Shown: positions 61,983 through 64,000 of the stretch, piece after piece
How the letters are laid out: each line of letters starts with the position of its first letter
Numbering within the stretch: the stretch's first letter is position 1
DNA from: Chryseobacterium sp. RU37D
GTDB lineage: Bacteria > Bacteroidota > Bacteroidia > Flavobacteriales > Weeksellaceae
Assembly: GCF_900156075.1 (NCBI RefSeq)
Contig: NZ_FTMM01000015.1
Coordinates: 16,258-80,257, forward strand
Direction: 5' to 3'
DNA length: 64,000 nucleotides
Notes under the pieces: model-generated
Databases searched by the model: none
What the model saw: the letters and a program-made list of their open reading frames with translations, nothing else
Told to the model about the DNA's origin: nothing
Position numbers and translations under genes: made by a program

Positions 61983-63326
61983 TTAATTTTCAAATTCTTC
62001 TTCATCTAGAAACAGTTTAGTTAGTGTATTGAGAGTATGCAATGATTTAACAAAAATATCCAAAGCTACTTCCCTGTAATTCTCATTATTCAGTCCAAAA
62101 TAATCTACAGCTCTCTTGACATTTTTATTAGAATTACTAAACCTATGTGCTATCATTCCCGAACGAAGATCTTGTAGATTTCGTAAAAATTTAATCATAT
62201 CAGGAATCTCTATATCTTTACTTTCCAGAAAGCGCTCAAGCTTAGCAATACCTTTTTCATTTTCTACTTTTGATAATCCTTTTATCAACATTTCTTCGTT
62301 CAGGCTATCAATGGTGAGCTTTACCAAAGTTAATAATTGATCTGAAAATGAGGTAACAGTATTTTCTGAAGGAACATGCAAGGCGTCAAAATGTTGTTGA
62401 TCAGTACCTATCTGCATTTTATAAAAATACCACCCGTATTTATTAAACCATTGTTCATTAAACCGTTTATATTTTTCTTTTAATCTTACATCAACAGCAT
62501 CTGAATCTCGTGCCCATTTACCCATAATCATTGTGTCATAATAGGAACCGCTGAGTCCCATTCCTGGTTCAGGCGCAATATTATGATGTTTCCAATGTAA
62601 TTGCTCTTTTTGGGGAAGCGTTCTTAAATCATTTAAAAACACCATTACATAATCATCGTGATTATTATCTATTTTTAAAGTAATAAAACTCGAACTGATA
62701 TGGAAACCATTCACAGTATACTTTTGGGGATTATCATAATACTTATTTAGTACAGTCTTTTTAAAAAACACTGGTGTAAAAAATTTATATTCTTCCGAAT
62801 TGCAAGGTATCAGCTTTTCACTTCCATCTTCGTTATATCCAATAATGAAAGTTTCGTGAGCATCTTCATTCACTTCAAAATGAAAAGTTTGGCTTTTAGC
62901 CGGATCATATTTCAACAATGTTTTTCCTATAATCCAACTTTGGTAACTGCGATTATCAAGTCCCAGTACAAACCTAATCAAATGGTTGTAGTTAAAAGTT
63001 TCTCCAATAAAATCCTGATCTTTGTATACAAGAGATCTTCCAGTTCCATCCTTGTCCGTAATCATCATAAAATCAAAACACAATGAAAGATGAATTTTAC
63101 GAACTGCAAGGTACTCTGCAACAAACTTTAGTTTAATCTTAACTTCACGCTCCTTAACGCTGATCGCTTCTTCTTCATCTCCCAAATCATCTATATAAAA
63201 GTAACTACGTATTTGTTTGGAAGATGATTTTTCATACAAATTAAAATAATTCACGAACTCCTGTGAAACATCGACATAACGTTCGCGATTGTGACTAAAC
63301 CATTTTGGAAAAACGAAAGGCTCCAT
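61983..63326 (-). CDS. Unknown protein with HEPN-like C-terminus (candidate defence gene)
   Basis: This 447-residue cytoplasmic protein has a beta-rich first 300 residues (MEPFVFPKWFSHNRERYVDV, GKTLLKYDPAKSQTFHFEV, SGSYYDTMIMGKWARDSD). The last 120 residues are helical: QLLTLVKLTIDSLNEEMLIKGL, a long helix, then QDLRSGMIAHRFS near residue 395 and VALDIFVKSLHTLNTLTKLF. R-S-G-M-I-A-H fits the RX4-6H motif of HEPN ribonucleases. A beta-rich sensor joined to a C-terminal HEPN is the plan of ApeA-type phage-defence proteins. The fold and activity are inferred, not shown. It lies just inside the tRNA-Ser-marked boundary. Confidence 0.7.
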   Translation of the reverse strand: MEPFVFPKWFSHNRERYVDVSQEFVNYFNLYEKSSSKQIRSYFYIDDLGDEEEAISVKEREVKIKLKFVAEYLAVRKIHLSLCFDFMMITDKDGTGRSLVYKDQDFIGETFNYNHLIRFVLGLDNRSYQSWIIGKTLLKYDPAKSQTFHFEVNEDAHETFIIGYNEDGSEKLIPCNSEEYKFFTPVFFKKTVLNKYYDNPQKYTVNGFHISSSFITLKIDNNHDDYVMVFLNDLRTLPQKEQLHWKHHNIAPEPGMGLSGSYYDTMIMGKWARDSDAVDVRLKEKYKRFNEQWFNKYGWYFYKMQIGTDQQHFDALHVPSENTVTSFSDQLLTLVKLTIDSLNEEMLIKGLSKVENEKGIAKLERFLESKDIEIPDMIKFLRNLQDLRSGMIAHRFSNSNKNVKRAVDYFGLNNENYREVALDIFVKSLHTLNTLTKLFLDEEEFEN

Positions 63327-63568
63327 TCCTTCTTCCGCAAAGCGATAATATTCTGTAATTGAGCTACCGTCTTTATAATGTGTAATTATACTTGGATGAA
63401 GGACACTTCTATTTATAACTATTTATGTTCTTCGCATTTTTGATGATATTTTAGAACATTGTTTTAAAAGACTTCGAAAGGCAAATGTTTTACTATCAGT
63501 TTTATGTATAAAAGAATTGTATGGAGAATAAGTCTCAAAAAACGATAAAATCATAGAGATTATAGCAA
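63327..63568. other. Divergent intergenic region
   Basis: No supported gene; a 62-codon minus-strand frame (63423-63611) overlaps the next gene and has no protein features. The region should hold promoters for the divergent genes on both sides. Confidence 0.35.
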
Positions 63569-63922
63569 ATGAAGAAACAAAAGAAGAATTTTGATTCATT
63601 GATCGAACCAATCAACAACTATTTGGAATCATATCACGCTGAACAAAGGATTACGAATACAGAGGCGCATTATTCAAAAACATTGGATTGTGTTAATGCT
63701 CTTGCCCAAATTTTTGAAGAATGTTTATCTTATGGGAATTTTAAAGACGAATGGGATTATGATAAATTCTATGAGTTTCTTTATGGTCCCGAATTAATCA
63801 TTACGTCAATCAAAACAAATTGTGGTTATAAGTTAGGACTTAACGATAAGGGATTATATTTATCAATGCATTTACATTATAGTGAAAACTTACGTTATAT
63901 CGATGACTGGATATGCAAATAA
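63569..63922 (+). CDS. Hypothetical protein in the right-hand island
   Basis: This 117-residue protein is acidic and mixed in structure: an N-terminal helix pair with NNYLESYHAEQRITNTEAHYSKTLDCVNALAQIFEECLSYGNF, then strands KTNCGYKLGLNDKGLYLSMHLHYSEN. No family recognised. It is divergent from the HEPN-like gene and may belong to the same accessory region. Confidence 0.6.
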   Translation: MKKQKKNFDSLIEPINNYLESYHAEQRITNTEAHYSKTLDCVNALAQIFEECLSYGNFKDEWDYDKFYEFLYGPELIITSIKTNCGYKLGLNDKGLYLSMHLHYSENLRYIDDWICK

Positions 63923-64000
63923 AATTTCCAGTTAGAGTTAAGCTACATTTTTGTAAATTTTGTTTTGATTGTTAAATTCTTCTATTGTTTGATAATTCAG

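Noticed and set aside
63423..63611. 62-codon minus-strand frame
   Set aside because: It overlaps the start of the gene at 63569, has no family resemblance and lies in a divergent promoter region.
1..64000. CRISPR arrays, prophage structural genes, rRNA operon
   Set aside because: None seen: no regularly spaced identical repeats with unique spacers, no capsid/tail/terminase genes and no rRNA-like sequence.

Overview
The window reads as chromosomal DNA of a flavobacterium close to Chryseobacterium (Weeksellaceae). The basis is AT-rich DNA, a SusC/SusD pair, promoters of the Bacteroidetes type (TAnnTTTG at -7), almost no Shine-Dalgarno sites, a REP-associated transposase, and several intergenic repeat families that I associate with this group. 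The genus is an inference, because no rRNA gene is present.

Layout. 1-5.0 kb: purL (cut by the left edge) and purB, with a RAYT transposase and seven 17-bp palindromes between them. 5.3-15.1 kb: a polysaccharide utilisation locus on the minus strand (SusC, SusD, a GH144-like endoglucanase, an esterase and a GH3 beta-glucosidase), best explained as a beta-1,2-glucan (sophoran) system. 15.3-24.3 kb: housekeeping and small ligand-binding genes (DUF4197, DUF493, ArsC, a deoxynucleoside kinase, glutaminyl cyclase, VOC and SRPBCC proteins, one of them frameshifted). 23.8-30.3 kb: an ecotin and a giant alpha-2-macroglobulin in one transcription unit. 30.3-36.5 kb: a UbiA-like membrane protein, recF, a DUF721/DciA-like gene, the membrane protein misleadingly called 'site-specific recombinase', mtgA and a metal/cobalamin-type binding lipoprotein, followed by tRNA-Arg.

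37.0-41.0 kb is a compact genomic island. It lies at the 3' end of mnmE and is bounded by a direct repeat that encodes the same MnmE C-terminus (FCIGK-stop) at both ends. It carries ardA, an overlapping three-gene cassette ending in an XRE regulator, a long structured RNA leader in front of a small secreted protein, and an excisionase-like zinc-ribbon/HTH gene with a helically phased repeat array upstream. No integrase is present. The mnmE 3' end is also the attachment site of SGI1-type elements.

41-60.3 kb: mnmE, an aminopeptidase P, an Lrp regulator, a non-coding stretch with three tandem terminators, a LuxR-type two-component pair, and a complete minus-strand kdp potassium uptake locus: sigma54 response regulator, two unannotated small membrane ORFs, kdpF, kdpA, kdpB, kdpC, a porin, a truncated KdpD and a separate histidine kinase.

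61.6 kb to the end appears to be the start of a second island. An orphan 3' end of a tRNA-Ser with its terminator marks the edge, and the first large gene inside encodes an unknown protein whose helical C-terminus carries an RX5H motif like HEPN ribonucleases of phage defence.
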